A stretch of DNA of 64,000 nt from Roseomonas sp. (GTDB lineage Bacteria; Pseudomonadota; Alphaproteobacteria; Acetobacterales; Acetobacteraceae), in NCBI GenBank assembly GCA_020249145.1, contig JADCGF010000007.1, positions 285,856 to 349,855 of the forward strand, given 5' to 3'. The notes below the pieces were generated by a model that had not been told where the DNA came from, searched no databases, and saw only the letters and a list, made by a program, of their open reading frames with translations. The position numbers were made by a program, and so were the translations under genes. Shown piece after piece: positions 16,321 to 24,847 of this stretch (positions within the stretch are counted from its first letter, which is position 1; each line of letters opens with the position of its first letter).

Positions 16321-18126
16321 TCAGCCGGGCTTGCTACCCTTCACGGGCGGCACGTCCAACTTGATGTGCAATTCCTTCAGCCGTTCCGGCGGCACGCGGG
16401 CCGGCGCGCCCATCATCAAATCTTCCGCCTGCTGGTTCATGGGGAACAGGATCACCTCGCGGATCGCGGGTTCATCGGCGATCAGCATCACAATCCGGTC
16501 AATGCCGGGCGCCGAGCCACCATGCGGCGGTGCGCCATAGCGGAAGGCATTCAACATGCCGCCAAAGCGATGCTCCACTTCTTCGGCTGGATAGCCCGCG
16601 ATTTCAAAGGCGCGGATCATGATATCCGGGCGATGGTTGCGGATGGCACCGGATGAAAGCTCAATCCCGTTGCAGACAATGTCGTATTGGAAGGCCTTGA
16701 TGTCCAAGGGGTCCGTGGAATTCAGCGCTTCCAGCCCGCCTTGCGGCATGGAAAACGGGTTATGGCTGAATTCGATCTGGCCCGTATCCTCATTCCGTTC
16801 ATACATCGGGAAATCTGTCACCCAGCAGAAGCGGAAGGCGTTTTCTTCCAGAAGGCCAAGATCACGCCCCACACGATTGCGCACGGCGCCGGAGAATTTC
16901 CCGGCCTCCGCTGCCTTATTCGCCACAAAGAACACGGCATCGCCCGCGCCAAGCCCGCAAGCCGCGGCAATGGCGGCCACGCGATCCGCTTCAAGGTTCT
17001 TGGCAATCGGACCCTTCGCGCCATCCGCATCCCAGGCGATGTAGCCAAGCCCACCCTGGCCTTCCACTTTCGCCCAATCATTCAGCCCATCAAAGAAAGA
17101 CCGCGGACGCCCCGCCGCACCAGGCGCCGGAATGGCACGCACCACCCCGCCCGAAGCAGTCACCTTGGCGAAAAGCCCAAAGCCGCCACCAGCAAAATAC
17201 GCGCTGACATCGGTAATTTTGATCGGGTTACGCAAATCCGGCTTGTCCGAACCATATTCCAGCATCGCCTGCTGATAGGGAATGCGCGGGAAGGGCGCTG
17301 GCGTCACGGCGCGCTTGGTGCCGGTCCAATCGTCAAATTCCTCAAACACGCCAGCCAGCACGGGCTCAATGGCGGCGAAGACATCTTCCTGCGTCACAAA
17401 GGACATTTCGAAATCAAGCTGGTAAAATTCGCCAGGGCTGCGATCCGCGCGCGAAGCCTCATCACGAAAGCAGGGCGCGATTTGAAAATAGCGGTCAAAC
17501 CCCGCCACCATGCATAGCTGCTTGAATTGCTGCGGCGCCTGCGGCAGCGCGTAGAACTTGCCCGGATGCAGCCGTGCGGGCACCAAAAAGTCGCGCGCGC
17601 CTTCTGGGCTGGATGCCGTCAGGATCGGGGTTTGGAATTCTGTGAAACCCTGATCAATCATCCGGCGCCGGATCGATGAGATCACTTGGCTCCGCAGCAT
17701 CAGATTGCGATGCTGCCGCTCGCGCCGCAAATCCAGAAAGCGATAGCGCAGGCGCAATTCTTCGGGGAATTCAGCATCACCTGCCACTTGAATGGGCAGC
17801 ACTTCAGCGGATGATTGCACTTCCACGTCGCGCACGCGGAGTTCAATTTCACCCGTCGGCAGCTTGGCATTCACTGTGCCGGCTTCGCGCGGCACCACAT
17901 CGCCTGTGACCGTAATCACGCTTTCGGGGCGGAGTTCTTCCAGCAGTTTCAGCACGGGCGAACCCTGCGCCACCACGCATTGCGTCATGCCGTAATGATC
18001 GCGCAAATCAATGAACAGCAAGCTGCCATGGTCGCGCTTGCGGTGCACCCAGCCGGAAAGCCGCGCGGGGGAGCCGGCATCGGTAGCGCGGAGGGCGCCG
18101 CAATGATGGGTACGATAGGCATGCAT
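16321..18126 (-). CDS. aspS: Aspartyl-tRNA synthetase
   Basis: A 601-residue class IIb synthetase of the bacterial long type. Order: OB-fold anticodon domain ([23 protein letters not shown]), class II core with motif 2 ([19 protein letters not shown]), the bacterial GAD insertion, and motif 3 ([14 protein letters not shown]). It charges tRNA-Asp and, in many alphaproteobacteria, also tRNA-Asn for later amidation. Divergent from rnd across about 110 bases. Confidence 0.97.
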   Translation of the reverse strand: MHAYRTHHCGALRATDAGSPARLSGWVHRKRDHGSLLFIDLRDHYGMTQCVVAQGSPVLKLLEELRPESVITVTGDVVPREAGTVNAKLPTGEIELRVRDVEVQSSAEVLPIQVAGDAEFPEELRLRYRFLDLRRERQHRNLMLRSQVISSIRRRMIDQGFTEFQTPILTASSPEGARDFLVPARLHPGKFYALPQAPQQFKQLCMVAGFDRYFQIAPCFRDEASRADRSPGEFYQLDFEMSFVTQEDVFAAIEPVLAGVFEEFDDWTGTKRAVTPAPFPRIPYQQAMLEYGSDKPDLRNPIKITDVSAYFAGGGFGLFAKVTASGGVVRAIPAPGAAGRPRSFFDGLNDWAKVEGQGGLGYIAWDADGAKGPIAKNLEADRVAAIAAACGLGAGDAVFFVANKAAEAGKFSGAVRNRVGRDLGLLEENAFRFCWVTDFPMYERNEDTGQIEFSHNPFSMPQGGLEALNSTDPLDIKAFQYDIVCNGIELSSGAIRNHRPDIMIRAFEIAGYPAEEVEHRFGGMLNAFRYGAPPHGGSAPGIDRIVMLIADEPAIREVILFPMNQQAEDLMMGAPARVPPERLKELHIKLDVPPVKGSKPG

Positions 18127-18235
18127 GGCGAAAATTCATCCTAAGTGGCGGAAAGGCGGGGGAAAGCGCCTCAGGCAGGGGTTTCTGTCAACCCCACCGC
18201 TTTCCCAGAGGGCCCCGCCCCTGTAAGAAAACAGT

Positions 18236-19423
18236 ATGAATCGCCGCCATGCCGTCCCGGCAGCCGAACAAAGCCCCGCCCTGATCACCGATACCGGCAG
18301 CCTCGCCGCGCTTTGCGACAGGCTGCAGCATGAGCCCTTCGTCACCGTGGACACGGAATTCATGCGGGAACGCACCTATTGGCCGGAGCTCTGCCTGGTC
18401 CAATTGGCCGGCCAGCATGAGGTGGCGGAGGTGGACGCCCTGGCGCCTGGGCTCGATCTTGGCCCCCTCGGCGAATTGATGGCCAATCCCCATGTCGTGA
18501 AGGTGTTTCACGCAGCCCGGCAGGATGTGGAAATTTTTCTGCTGAAATTCGGCGCTGTGCCCACCCCGATTTTTGACACGCAGATTGCCGCTATGGTGGC
18601 GGGTTTTGGCGATCAGGCGTCCTATGATTCGCTCTGCCGGTCTTTGGCGGGCGTGCAGATAGATAAGGCCCATCGCTTCAGCGATTGGTCCGCCCGGCCC
18701 TTATCCGATAGCCAATTGGCCTATGCGGCGGCGGATGTGACGCATTTGCGCAAGATTTTCGTCTCCCTCACGCTGCGCCTGGAACGGGAAGGGCGGATTG
18801 ACTGGGTGGGGCAGGAAATGGGCGCGCTGGCCGACCCGGCGACCTATTTGACCGACCCTGATACGGCCTGGGAAAAGCTCCGCCCGCGCACCTCAAACCG
18901 GCGGTTTTTGGGCGTTTTGCGCGCCATCGCCGCCTGGCGGGAACGCGAAGCCCAGCGCATCAATATCCCGCGCCAGCGGCTGGTGAAGGATGATACGCTG
19001 CTGGAAATCGCCGCCACCATGCCCGATAGCCCTGTGGAACTCACCCGCGCGCGGGGCATTTCAGAGAATTTCGCCAAGGGCAAGTCCGGTGAGGGGTTGC
19101 TCGCCGCAATTCGACAGGCGCGCGCGCTGCGTGAAGAAGAATTGCCGCAATTGCAGAAGGAGAAGGTCGGCCCACCGCCCTCCCCCGCGCTGGTCGCCTT
19201 GCTCAAGGTGTTGTTATCCGCGAAGTCCGAAGAACATGATGTGGCGCCCCGCCTGCTCGCTTCCGGGGATGATCTGGAAAAGCTGGCCACGGGGCAGGAT
19301 GATGTGCCGGCGCTGCATGGCTGGCGGCGGGAAGTGTTTGGGGAAGCGGCGCTGGCGCTACGGTCTGGCCGACTGGCGCTTGGGGTGGATGGCCGCCGGG
19401 TGAAGCTGATCCCGGCGGGTTGA
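18236..19423 (+). CDS. rnd: Ribonuclease D
   Basis: A 395-residue 3'-5' exoribonuclease. The DEDD exonuclease domain is at residues ~15-190 with FVTVDTEFMRERTYWPELCLVQLAG (first Asp and Glu), VFHAARQDVEIF, and the closing AYAAADVTHL (Tyr and Asp). An HRDC domain follows (RRFLGVLRAIAAWREREAQRINIPRQRLVKDDTLLEIA). RNase D trims tRNA 3' ends. The stop codon is part of a tandem hairpin repeat immediately downstream. Confidence 0.95.
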   Translation: MNRRHAVPAAEQSPALITDTGSLAALCDRLQHEPFVTVDTEFMRERTYWPELCLVQLAGQHEVAEVDALAPGLDLGPLGELMANPHVVKVFHAARQDVEIFLLKFGAVPTPIFDTQIAAMVAGFGDQASYDSLCRSLAGVQIDKAHRFSDWSARPLSDSQLAYAAADVTHLRKIFVSLTLRLEREGRIDWVGQEMGALADPATYLTDPDTAWEKLRPRTSNRRFLGVLRAIAAWREREAQRINIPRQRLVKDDTLLEIAATMPDSPVELTRARGISENFAKGKSGEGLLAAIRQARALREEELPQLQKEKVGPPPSPALVALLKVLLSAKSEEHDVAPRLLASGDDLEKLATGQDDVPALHGWRREVFGEAALALRSGRLALGVDGRRVKLIPAG

Positions 19424-19533
19424 GTATTTTCAAGCCAAGTGGGAACACTTGGCGACTCGGAAAATACGATCAAACTTGAGTATTTTCAAGCCAAGTGGGA
19501 ACACTTGGCGACTCGGAAAATACGATCAAAAAA
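19421..19533 (+). repeat. Tandem 56-bp duplication of hairpin element A
   Basis: Two near-identical units with a period of exactly 56 bases (stems starting at 19424 and 19480). Each has outer stem GTATTTTC/GAAAATAC, inner stem GCCAAGTG/CACTTGGC, loop GGAA, right internal loop GACTCG and tail GATCAAA. The rnd stop codon TGA is the first three bases of unit 1 (TGAGTATTTTC). The outer stem differs from the copy at 15256 but remains fully paired. Confidence 0.88.
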
Positions 19534-19537
19534 GCTG

Positions 19538-19581
19538 TTGGTTTGGTTGCTGTGAACGAAGGTGAACAGGAACCAAACTAA
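19538..19581. repeat. Hairpin with GTGAAC direct repeat in its loop, copy 1
   Basis: An 11-pair stem (TTGGTTTGGTT 19538-19548 with AACCAAACTAA 19571-19581, one G-T pair) and an inner CTGT/ACAG stem enclose GTGAAC-GAAG-GTGAAC, two direct repeats 10 bases apart. It follows directly on the tandem element A. Its right arm overlaps the stop codon of the convergent membrane-protein gene. Confidence 0.75.
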
Positions 19582-19922
19582 CCCTGGGGACCCAGCCCCT
19601 CCAGGAAGATAATCGCGCCCGCCGCCAGACCCAGCGCGCAGAATAGCATGGAAAGCAGGGGCCAAGCATTGCGCGGGCCGCGCATGGCAATGACCGCATT
19701 GCCAACCAGCGATACCATTACCGCCGCCACTGGCTGGGACCAATGCAATTCGCGGAACCCCCAGACGATCAGCGCAATCCAAGTGACGAATGCCGCACGC
19801 GACAACCATAGCCAAAAGATGGACGCCGCTTCGGAAGCCGGGCGCATTTCGGGCGCCGGGCTTTTGGAATGGATGAAGGCGCCGATCGAAAGCAGCACCA
19901 TGGCGGCGCAATAAAGGGTCAC
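19578..19922 (-). CDS. Small integral membrane protein of unknown function
   Basis: About 114 residues with four hydrophobic segments (LYCAAMVLLSIGAFIH, LWLSRAAFVTWIALIVWGF, PVAAVMVSLVGNAVIAM, WPLLSMLFCALGLAAGAIIFL). I do not recognise the family. The start is uncertain: a GTG at 19922 gives a complete first helix, an ATG at 19901 would cut into it, and residues further upstream are not protein-like. It is convergent with rnd and divergent from the glycosyltransferase gene at 20016. Confidence 0.6.
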   Translation of the reverse strand: MTLYCAAMVLLSIGAFIHSKSPAPEMRPASEAASIFWLWLSRAAFVTWIALIVWGFRELHWSQPVAAVMVSLVGNAVIAMRGPRNAWPLLSMLFCALGLAAGAIIFLEGLGPQG

Positions 19923-20015
19923 GGCGCTTTCAATGCCGCCGCTCCCGCCCGCCCGCAAGAGGCTTTTTCGCAAGCGATGGTCGCCCTGCGCCCCGTTCCG
20001 CGCTAACCCTGCGCC

Positions 20016-21149
20016 ATGCCCACCCCGCCACCTACCCTGTTGCAAGTGCTGCCTGCGCTCCGTTCCGGGGGCGTGGAACGCGGCACGTTAGAAATTGCCG
20101 AGGCGCAAATTGCTGCGGGGTTTCGCGCCATTGTGGCCTCGGCGGGGGGTGAAATGGTGCCGGCTTTGGAAGCGCTGGGCGCCAAGCACGTCACCCTGCC
20201 GCTGACGGCCAAATCGCCCTTCGCCCTTTGGCGCAATGCGGCGGCGCTGGCGGCGCTGGCCCGGGCGGAAGGGGTTGCGCTGATCCATGCGCGGTCCCGC
20301 GCGCCCGCCTGGTCTGCGCTGCTGGCGGCCAGGCGCTGCTGCTTGCCCTTCGTCACCACCTATCACGGCGCCTATAATGAAGGCTTCCCCGGCAAGCGCC
20401 TCTATAATTCCGTGATGGCACGCGGGGATCGCGTGATTGCCATCAGCCATTTCATCGCTGATCTGATCCGGACCCGGCATGGGGTGACGGAATCGCGGCT
20501 GCGCGTAATCCCGCGCGGCGTTGACCCCAGGCGCTTCGATCCTGGCTTGGTGAGTGCCGAAAGGCTTGAAAAGCTCCGCACCGCTTGGGGCCTGCCCGAA
20601 GGACCGCCCATCATCATGCTGCCGGCGCGCGTGACGCGCTGGAAGGGGCAAATGGTGCTGGTGGAAGCCATGGCCCGACTGCCCGGCGATTCGCTTGCCC
20701 TGCTGGTGGGCGATGCGGAAGAACGCCCGGCCTTTCGCGCTGAATTGGAAGCCCGCATTGAAAGCCTGGGGCTGAAAGACCGCATGCGGCTTGTAGGCCA
20801 CGCCAATGACATGCCGGCGGCGCTGATGCTGGCGGATGTCGTTATCCATGCCTCCACCGATGCGGAAGCCTTTGGCCGCACCGTGATCGAAGCCCAAGCC
20901 ATGGCGCGGCCCGTAATCGCGAGTGACCTTGGCGCCCCCCGCGAAACAGTGGCCGAGGGCGTGACAGGCTGGCGCACCCCGCCCGGCGATGCGGCAGCAC
21001 TTGCGAAAGCCATCGGCAAGGCGCTTGCCCTGCCGGCAGAAGAACGCGTGGCGCTTGGCGCCCGTGCTCGTGCAGCCGTGCTTTCGGGCTATACCACTGC
21101 CGCCATGCAGGCAGCGACCATCGCTGTTTATCGGGAAGTGCTGCGATGA
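20016..21149 (+). CDS. Glycosyltransferase family 4 (GT-B), probable LPS sugar transferase
   Basis: A 377-residue GT-B enzyme. The N-terminal acceptor domain begins LLQVLPALRSGGVERGTLEIAEAQ, a common start for LPS and capsule transferases. The C-terminal donor domain has VIPRGVDPRRFDP, LLPARVTRWKGQMVLVEAMARL, and the donor motif HASTDAEAFGRTVIEAQAMARPVIASDLGAPRETV (the EAFGRTVIEA stretch corresponds to E-x7-E). It overlaps the next gene, a GT9 heptosyltransferase-like gene, by four bases (ATGA), so both likely act on the same glycan. Donor and acceptor are not known. Confidence 0.88.
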   Translation: MPTPPPTLLQVLPALRSGGVERGTLEIAEAQIAAGFRAIVASAGGEMVPALEALGAKHVTLPLTAKSPFALWRNAAALAALARAEGVALIHARSRAPAWSALLAARRCCLPFVTTYHGAYNEGFPGKRLYNSVMARGDRVIAISHFIADLIRTRHGVTESRLRVIPRGVDPRRFDPGLVSAERLEKLRTAWGLPEGPPIIMLPARVTRWKGQMVLVEAMARLPGDSLALLVGDAEERPAFRAELEARIESLGLKDRMRLVGHANDMPAALMLADVVIHASTDAEAFGRTVIEAQAMARPVIASDLGAPRETVAEGVTGWRTPPGDAAALAKAIGKALALPAEERVALGARARAAVLSGYTTAAMQAATIAVYREVLR

Positions 21150-22072
21150 AGCCGCGCATCCTGGTGATCAAGCTGGGCGCTTTGGGGGATTTCGCCCAAG
21201 CCTTCGGGCCTTTTGCCGCGATTCGCGCTCATCACCCGGGGGCGGAGATTACGCTGTTGACGACGCCGCCCTTCGCGCCCCTGGCGCGGCAGGCGCCCTG
21301 GTTTGATCAGGTTTGGGAAAATGGCCGCCCGAAGGGGCTGGCCGGGCTTTGGGCTTTGGCGCGGCAATTGCGCGGCGCTCGGTTTGATCGGGTTTATGAT
21401 TTGCAGACCTCTGACCGGTCATCGCGCTATCGCTGGCTGGTCGGGCGCAGCGCCGAATGGTCCGGCATTGCTGCGGGCGCTTCCCACCCGCATGCCAATC
21501 CGCGCCGCGATTTCATGCACACGGTCGAACGCCAGCGGGAGCAATTGGCAATGGCCGGCATCAGCCATTTCCCCGCGCCCGAGCTGGGCTGGCTGGATGC
21601 CGATATCGCGCGCTTCGCCTTGCCGGCGCGCTTTGCGCTGCTGATCCCGGGCGCTTCCCCCGGCAGGCCGGCCAAGCGTTGGCCGGTGGAAAACTTCGCT
21701 GCTTTGGCGGCGGCGCTGGATATCCCCGCCGTGATCCTGGGCGGCCCGGCTGAAGCGAGCCTCGGTGCGGCCATCACGCAAGCCGCCCCAGGCGCGCGTG
21801 ACCTGGCGGGCAAAACGAGCTTCGCCGATATCGCGGCCCTCGCCCGGCGCGCGGCCTTTTGCATCGGCAATGACACAGGCCCGACTCACCTGGCCGCCGT
21901 GGCCGGCTGCCAGACGCTGGCGTTATTCGGCGAGGATAGCGATCCCGCACTTTGCGCCCCACGCGGCCCGCTTGTGGCCGTACTGCGGCGCCAGCCCTTG
22001 GCCAGCCTGCCGGTCGCCGATGCGCAGGCCGCCCTTCAGGATTTGATCAATCAAACCGCCGTAACGGCTTGA
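21146..22072 (+). CDS. Glycosyltransferase family 9 (heptosyltransferase-like)
   Basis: A 308-residue protein of the ADP-heptose:LPS heptosyltransferase family. Signatures: RILVIKLGALGDFAQAFGPFAAIRAHHPGAEITLLT at the N-terminus, PGASPGRPAKRWPVENFAALAAAL in the middle, and CIGNDTGPTHLAAVAGCQTLALFG near residue 240, which is the nucleotide-sugar site. It is translationally coupled to the GT4 gene. Together they suggest inner-core LPS or a related surface glycan. thrS follows after 57 bases. Confidence 0.9.
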   Translation: MKPRILVIKLGALGDFAQAFGPFAAIRAHHPGAEITLLTTPPFAPLARQAPWFDQVWENGRPKGLAGLWALARQLRGARFDRVYDLQTSDRSSRYRWLVGRSAEWSGIAAGASHPHANPRRDFMHTVERQREQLAMAGISHFPAPELGWLDADIARFALPARFALLIPGASPGRPAKRWPVENFAALAAALDIPAVILGGPAEASLGAAITQAAPGARDLAGKTSFADIAALARRAAFCIGNDTGPTHLAAVAGCQTLALFGEDSDPALCAPRGPLVAVLRRQPLASLPVADAQAALQDLINQTAVTA

Positions 22073-22129
22073 CCCGGAAGGGGCCTCTGCCCATGGTCCG
22101 GCCTCGCTGCAACCCATAGGACGCTGTTC

Positions 22130-24061
22130 ATGCCCGCGATTACCCTGCCCGATGGTTCCATCCGCCAATTTGACGGGGCGGTGACGGGCACGACTATCGC
22201 GGCCGCCATTGGCCCGGGCCTGGCCAAGGCAGCACTTGCCATGGAAGTGGATGGCAAGCTGCGTGATCTTTCGGCCTCCGTTACGGAAGACGCCAAACTG
22301 CGTTTCATCACGCGCCGCGATCCCGAAGCGTTGGAAATGATCCGCCATGATTGCGCCCATGTGCTGGCGGAAGCGGTGCAGGAACTTTTCCCTGGCACGC
22401 AGGTGACGATCGGCCCTTCGATCGAGAACGGCTTCTATTACGATTTTGCCCGCAATGAGCCTTTCACGCCAGAAGACTTCGCCGCGATTGAGGCCGAGAT
22501 GCGCGAAATCATCGCGCGCAATGATGCCTTTATGCGTGAAGAATGGGACCGGGAGGATGCGATTCGCTTCTTTACCAACAAGGGCGAACGCTACAAGGCC
22601 GAATTGATCCAGGATTTGCCGAAATCCGAGATCATCAGCATCTACAAGCAAGGCGCCTGGACCGATTTGTGCCGCGGCCCGCATATGCGCGGCACGGGCG
22701 ATATCGGCACTGCCTTCAAGCTGATGAAGGTGGCCGGCGCCTATTGGCGCGGCGATCATCGCAACGCCATGTTGAGCCGGATTTATGGCACCGCCTGGCG
22801 AGACCAGAAGGAACTCGACGCGTATTTGTTGCAGTTGGAAGAAGCGGAAAAGCGCGACCATCGCAAGATCGGCAAGGAAATGGGCCTGTTTCACTTGCAG
22901 GATGAAGCGGTGGGCTCGGTCTTCTGGCACCCCAAGGGCTGGCGGCTTTATCGCACCGTGGAAGCCTATATGCGCCGGCGCCTGGATATTGCCGAATATC
23001 AGGAAGTGAAGACGCCGCAATTGGTGGATCGCAAGCTTTGGGAAGCTTCCGGGCATTGGGAAAAATTCCGCGAAAACATGTTCGTGGCGCGGGTGGAAGA
23101 TGAAGACGAAAAAGACCGCGTGCTGGCCTTGAAGCCGATGAATTGCCCCTGCCATGTGCAGATTTTCAATCAGGGCCTGCGATCCTATCGCGAATTGCCT
23201 TTGCGCATGGCGGAATTCGGCGCTTGCCATCGCTATGAACCCTCGGGCGCGCTGCATGGCATCATGCGCGTGCGCAGCTTCGTCCAGGATGATGCGCATA
23301 TCTTCTGCGCCGAAGAACAGATCGCCGATGAAACGGTGCGCTTCGTAGCACTTTTGTCTTCCATCTATCGCGATTTCGGCTTTACCGAATTCCGCGTGAA
23401 GTTCTCAGACCGCCCGGCGCGGCGCGCGGGGACGGATGCGGTCTGGGACCAGGCGGAAGGCGCGCTGAAAGACGCCTGCCGCATCGCCGGCGTTGAGTAT
23501 GAATTGAACCCTGGCGAGGGCGCCTTCTATGGCCCCAAGCTGGAATTCGTGCTGCGCGACGCGATTGGGCGCGATTGGCAATGCGGCACGCTGCAAGTGG
23601 ATTTCGTGCTGCCGGAGCGGCTGGATGCCGAATATGTCGCCGAAGATGGCGCGCGCCGCCGCCCCGTCATGCTGCACCGCGCCATCCTTGGGTCTTTTGA
23701 ACGCTTCCTTGGCATCTTGATCGAAGAACATGCCGGGCGCTTCCCGCTTTGGCTTGCCCCCGTTCAAGTCGCGGTGGCGACCATTGTGGATGAAGCCGCC
23801 CCCTTTGCCCGTCAGGCTGCCGCCGCTTTGCAAAAGGCTGGCGTCGCGGCCTCCCTTGACCTCCGCAATGAAAAAATCAACCGCAAGGTGGTGGATCATA
23901 TTGACCAGCGCGTGCCCATCCTGGCCGTGATTGGCCGGCGAGAGGTTGAAGAAGGCACCATCGTGCTCCGCCGCCTGCCGGGGCGGGATCAGGAAACGCT
24001 GAAGCTTGCCGATGCCGTGGCTTTGCTGGCCGCCGAGGCGACGCCGCCGGATTTGCGGTAG
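22130..24061 (+). CDS. thrS: Threonyl-tRNA synthetase
   Basis: A 643-residue class II synthetase with the full bacterial layout. TGS domain at residues 1-62, editing domain with [34 protein letters not shown], catalytic core with [10 protein letters not shown] (zinc Cys), [35 protein letters not shown] (motif 2), and the C-terminal anticodon-binding domain ([14 protein letters not shown]). It charges tRNA-Thr and edits Ser-tRNA-Thr. infC lies downstream on the same strand, a common arrangement. Confidence 0.98.
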   Translation: MPAITLPDGSIRQFDGAVTGTTIAAAIGPGLAKAALAMEVDGKLRDLSASVTEDAKLRFITRRDPEALEMIRHDCAHVLAEAVQELFPGTQVTIGPSIENGFYYDFARNEPFTPEDFAAIEAEMREIIARNDAFMREEWDREDAIRFFTNKGERYKAELIQDLPKSEIISIYKQGAWTDLCRGPHMRGTGDIGTAFKLMKVAGAYWRGDHRNAMLSRIYGTAWRDQKELDAYLLQLEEAEKRDHRKIGKEMGLFHLQDEAVGSVFWHPKGWRLYRTVEAYMRRRLDIAEYQEVKTPQLVDRKLWEASGHWEKFRENMFVARVEDEDEKDRVLALKPMNCPCHVQIFNQGLRSYRELPLRMAEFGACHRYEPSGALHGIMRVRSFVQDDAHIFCAEEQIADETVRFVALLSSIYRDFGFTEFRVKFSDRPARRAGTDAVWDQAEGALKDACRIAGVEYELNPGEGAFYGPKLEFVLRDAIGRDWQCGTLQVDFVLPERLDAEYVAEDGARRRPVMLHRAILGSFERFLGILIEEHAGRFPLWLAPVQVAVATIVDEAAPFARQAAAALQKAGVAASLDLRNEKINRKVVDHIDQRVPILAVIGRREVEEGTIVLRRLPGRDQETLKLADAVALLAAEATPPDLR

Positions 24062-24118
24062 CAAAGTCACAATGAGGCGTGATTTCCATCGCCTGGGCCG
24101 CCAAAACCCGGGCGAAAC

Positions 24119-24148
24119 TTGCAGACAGCGCCCCAAAAGCCCATAAAT
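24119..24148 (+). promoter_or_regulatory. Probable sigma70-like promoter of infC
   Basis: TTGCAG (24119-24124) and ATAAAT (24143-24148) are 18 bases apart in the thrS-infC gap. Transcription starting a few bases later would give a leader of about 25-30 bases before the AUA start of infC, with AGGAG at 24171. The rest of the gap shows only a short GGCG/CGCC inverted repeat. Confidence 0.45.
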
Positions 24149-24181
24149 GCGTCGTTCTGAAAACCTCGACAGGAGAGTATC

Positions 24182-24727
24182 ATAGCTCGACCCCCTATGC
24201 CCGCCGCCCAGCAGGCCCCCGCGCGTGAAGGCCCGCGTATCAATGATGAAATCCGCGTCCCTCAGGTTCGCCTGATTGATGATGCGGGAGAGATGATTGG
24301 CGTCATGTCAGCCCGCGAAGCGCTGATCCGCGCTTATGATGTGGGCCTTGATCTGGTGGAAATCTCGCCCAATGCGGTGCCGCCTGTCTGCAAGATCCTG
24401 GATTACGGGAAATACAAATACGAGCAGCAGAAAAAGGCCAATGAGGCGCGCAAGAAGCAGAAGGTCGTCGAAATCAAGGAAATCAAGGTTCGCCCGAATA
24501 TTGATGACCATGATTACGATGTGAAGATGAAGCAGATGAAGAACTTCATCGGCGAAGGCGACAAGGTAAAGGTGACTTTGCGCTTCCGGGGCCGCGAAAT
24601 GGCGCACCAGGAATTGGGCGTGAAGGTGCTGGAACGTATACGCAACGACCTGATCGAATTGGTGCGGGTTGAACAAATGCCCAAGCTGGAAAACCGCCAA
24701 ATGGTCATGGTGGTGGCGCCGAAATAG
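24182..24727 (+). CDS. infC: Translation initiation factor IF-3, AUA start codon
   Basis: A 181-residue IF-3: N-domain [66 protein letters not shown], then the C-domain [24 protein letters not shown]...[19 protein letters not shown]-3 keeps 30S subunits free and checks start codons. The ATG at 24197 is 21 bases from AGGAG, too far, while the in-frame ATA at 24182 is 6 bases from it and gives the N-terminus M-A-R-P-P typical of alphaproteobacterial IF-3. A rare start codon is the known basis of IF-3 autoregulation (AUU in E. coli). rpmI and rplT are not next to it. Confidence 0.95.
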   Translation: MARPPMPAAQQAPAREGPRINDEIRVPQVRLIDDAGEMIGVMSAREALIRAYDVGLDLVEISPNAVPPVCKILDYGKYKYEQQKKANEARKKQKVVEIKEIKVRPNIDDHDYDVKMKQMKNFIGEGDKVKVTLRFRGREMAHQELGVKVLERIRNDLIELVRVEQMPKLENRQMVMVVAPK

Positions 24728-24847
24728 GCGCTGGCCTGCCCTGCGTGATCCGGGCGACGGGTCACGCTTGACACCGTTATCATTCCCTTGCCGCGCTGGG
24801 CCGCACAGCCCATAAGGCTTGCGCCTGCGCCGCATCCGAAGCAAGCC

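Noticed and set aside
19421..19581. CRISPR-like array
   Set aside because: Only two units repeat, directly abutting without spacers, and each is a palindrome.
21923..23299. A 458-codon open frame on the minus strand opposite thrS
   Set aside because: thrS is certain on the plus strand; the opposite frame has only biased composition.
24768..24773. TTGACA upstream of the N-glycosyltransferase gene as a promoter
   Set aside because: No -10 box lies at the proper distance.
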